Origin: an uncultured Lysobacteraceae bacterium
GTDB lineage: Bacteria > Pseudomonadota > Gammaproteobacteria > Xanthomonadales > Xanthomonadaceae
DNA: 16,255 nucleotides
NCBI GenBank assembly: GCA_946480825.1
Contig: CAMLLG010000079.1
Location: forward strand, 1 to 16,255
Reading direction: 5' to 3'
How positions within the stretch are numbered: position 1 is the first letter of the stretch; each line of letters opens with the position of its first letter. A model generated the notes under the pieces. It saw only the letters and a list, made by a program, of their open reading frames with translations, had not been told where the DNA came from and ran no database searches. The position numbers were made by a program, and so were the translations under genes. Of this stretch, positions 15,190-16,255 are shown one piece after another.

Positions 15190-16255
15190 GGCGTTGCTTG
15201 AAATCCTGCATGAATTCGGCCAGCGCCTTCACGCCTTCGACCGGCATGGCGTTGTAGATGGAGGCGCGCATACCGCCGAGGGCGCGATGGCCCTTCAGCG
15301 CCATCAGCCCGGCGGCCTTGGCTTCGGCGAGGAAGGGCTTGTCCAGCGCTTCGTCGTGCAGGAAAAAGGGCACGTTCATGCGCGAACGCACGGCGGCGGC
15401 CACTTCGTTGCGGTAATAGCCGCCGGACGCGTCTATCACCGAATACAGCAGACCGGACTTCTCGGCGCTGCGTCGCGCGAATTCGGCGACGCCGCCTTCG
15501 GCCAGCATCCACTTCACGTTGAGGCCGAGCATGTACCAGTTCCAGGTCGGCGGGGTGTTGAGCATCGACTCGCCCTTGAGGTGCGAAGCGTAATTGAAGA
15601 TATCGGCCCGCGGCTGGCCCGCACGCTCCAGCAGGTCGCGGCGCACGATCACGACCGTGATGCCGACCGGACCGAGGTTCTTCTGCGCGCCGGCATAGAT
15701 CACGCCGTATTTCGAGATGTCGACCGGCTCCGAGGCGATGCTGGAGCTGAAATCGGCGACCAGCGGCACGTCGCCGACATCGGGAGTTTCGCGGAATTCG
15801 ACGCCATGGATGGTCTCATTCGCGGTGATGTGCACATAAGCCGCGTCGGCCGACAGTTGCCAGGTGTCGCGCGCCGGAATGTCGCGGAAGCCGCCGGCCT
15901 CGCTGGTCGCGGCCACGCGCAGGTCGACATACGGTTTGGCCTGCTTGATCGCGGTCTTGCCCCAGTGGCCGCTCACGACGTAGTCCACGGCCTGACCGGG
16001 CGCGGCGAAGTTGAGCGGAATCAGCGCCTGCTGGGTGGTGGCGCCGCCGCCGAGGAACAGCACCGCGTAATCGTCGGGAATCGACATCAGCGTGCGCAGA
16101 TCGGCCTCGGCCTCGGCCGCGACCTGGATGAACTCGGGGCCGCGATGGCTGTGCTCGACGATGGATGCGCCGGAATCGCGCCACTCCAGCATTTCGTCCC
16201 GGGCCTGGCGAAGGACGCTCTCGGGCAGGGTGGCGGGACCGGCACTGAAGTTGAA
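15182..16255 (-). CDS. serC: Phosphoserine aminotransferase (5' end beyond window)
   Basis: The frame is open to the window edge, and the edge sequence reads [15 protein letters not shown], which is the typical SerC N-terminus. Only about four residues plus the start are missing; 357 of about 361 are visible. The enzyme transfers an amino group from glutamate to 3-phosphohydroxypyruvate (serine synthesis) and to the equivalent pyridoxine precursor. Visible marks: [28 protein letters not shown], and the PLP lysine in [12 protein letters not shown] (residue 192 of the visible part), followed by [18 protein letters not shown] and [18 protein letters not shown]. The stop overlaps the pheA start by 8 bp, so the two are probably translated from one message. 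Confidence 0.96.
   Translation of the reverse strand, partial: FNFSAGPATLPESVLRQARDEMLEWRDSGASIVEHSHRGPEFIQVAAEAEADLRTLMSIPDDYAVLFLGGGATTQQALIPLNFAAPGQAVDYVVSGHWGKTAIKQAKPYVDLRVAATSEAGGFRDIPARDTWQLSADAAYVHITANETIHGVEFRETPDVGDVPLVADFSSSIASEPVDISKYGVIYAGAQKNLGPVGITVVIVRRDLLERAGQPRADIFNYASHLKGESMLNTPPTWNWYMLGLNVKWMLAEGGVAEFARRSAEKSGLLYSVIDASGGYYRNEVAAAVRSRMNVPFFLHDEALDKPFLAEAKAAGLMALKGHRALGGMRASIYNAMPVEGVKALAEFMQDFKQRHG

Overview
The window is about 16 kb of high-GC DNA with dense genes, short gaps and almost no A/T at third codon positions. The cluster serC-pheA-hisC-aroA, with seryl-tRNA synthetase and a short TonB protein beside it, points to a gammaproteobacterium of the Xanthomonadaceae/Lysobacteraceae type (Lysobacter, Luteimonas or relatives). 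This is inference from gene content and remembered protein similarity; no search was run.

Layout. (1) 1-872, minus: a LysR-type regulator whose last few residues are outside the window. (2) 1032-4447, plus: an ECF sigma factor translationally coupled to a membrane Ser/Thr kinase with a TPR sensor half. (3) 4490-8849: three genes for exported proteins. One is a small CARDB-like protein (minus). The other two are plus-strand genes that each carry five copies of the same ~45-residue repeat (BTRD1-like, ARHGL...YQ...GY...aaIw), fused to an M23 metallopeptidase in one and to a beta-lactamase-fold serine hydrolase in the other. A bidirectional hairpin terminator closes the block. (4) 8923-10368, minus: serS, with an unusual AT-rich in-frame insertion. 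(5) 10523-11209, plus: a TonB-like protein. (6) 11308-16255, minus: serC (5' end outside the window), pheA, hisC-type aminotransferase and aroA, with serC/pheA overlapping by 8 bp and hisC/aroA by 4 bp. A palindromic intergenic repeat lies between pheA and hisC.

How the genes work together. Region 6 is serine plus aromatic amino acid synthesis: SerC makes phosphoserine, AroA makes the chorismate precursor EPSP, PheA turns chorismate into phenylpyruvate, and the HisC-type enzyme probably finishes phenylalanine/tyrosine as well as serving histidine synthesis. Region 2 resembles the ECF/kinase pairs in which the kinase activates the sigma factor by phosphorylation; the sigma factor has T-T-S where classical ECFs carry acidic residues.

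The most novel block is region 3. Two exported enzymes of unrelated catalytic folds share the same five-repeat module. The serine hydrolase has the overall plan of fungal polyglycine hydrolases, and the M23 family contains glycyl-glycine endopeptidases. A joint role in cutting glycine-rich peptides or peptidoglycan is a testable hypothesis, not an observation.
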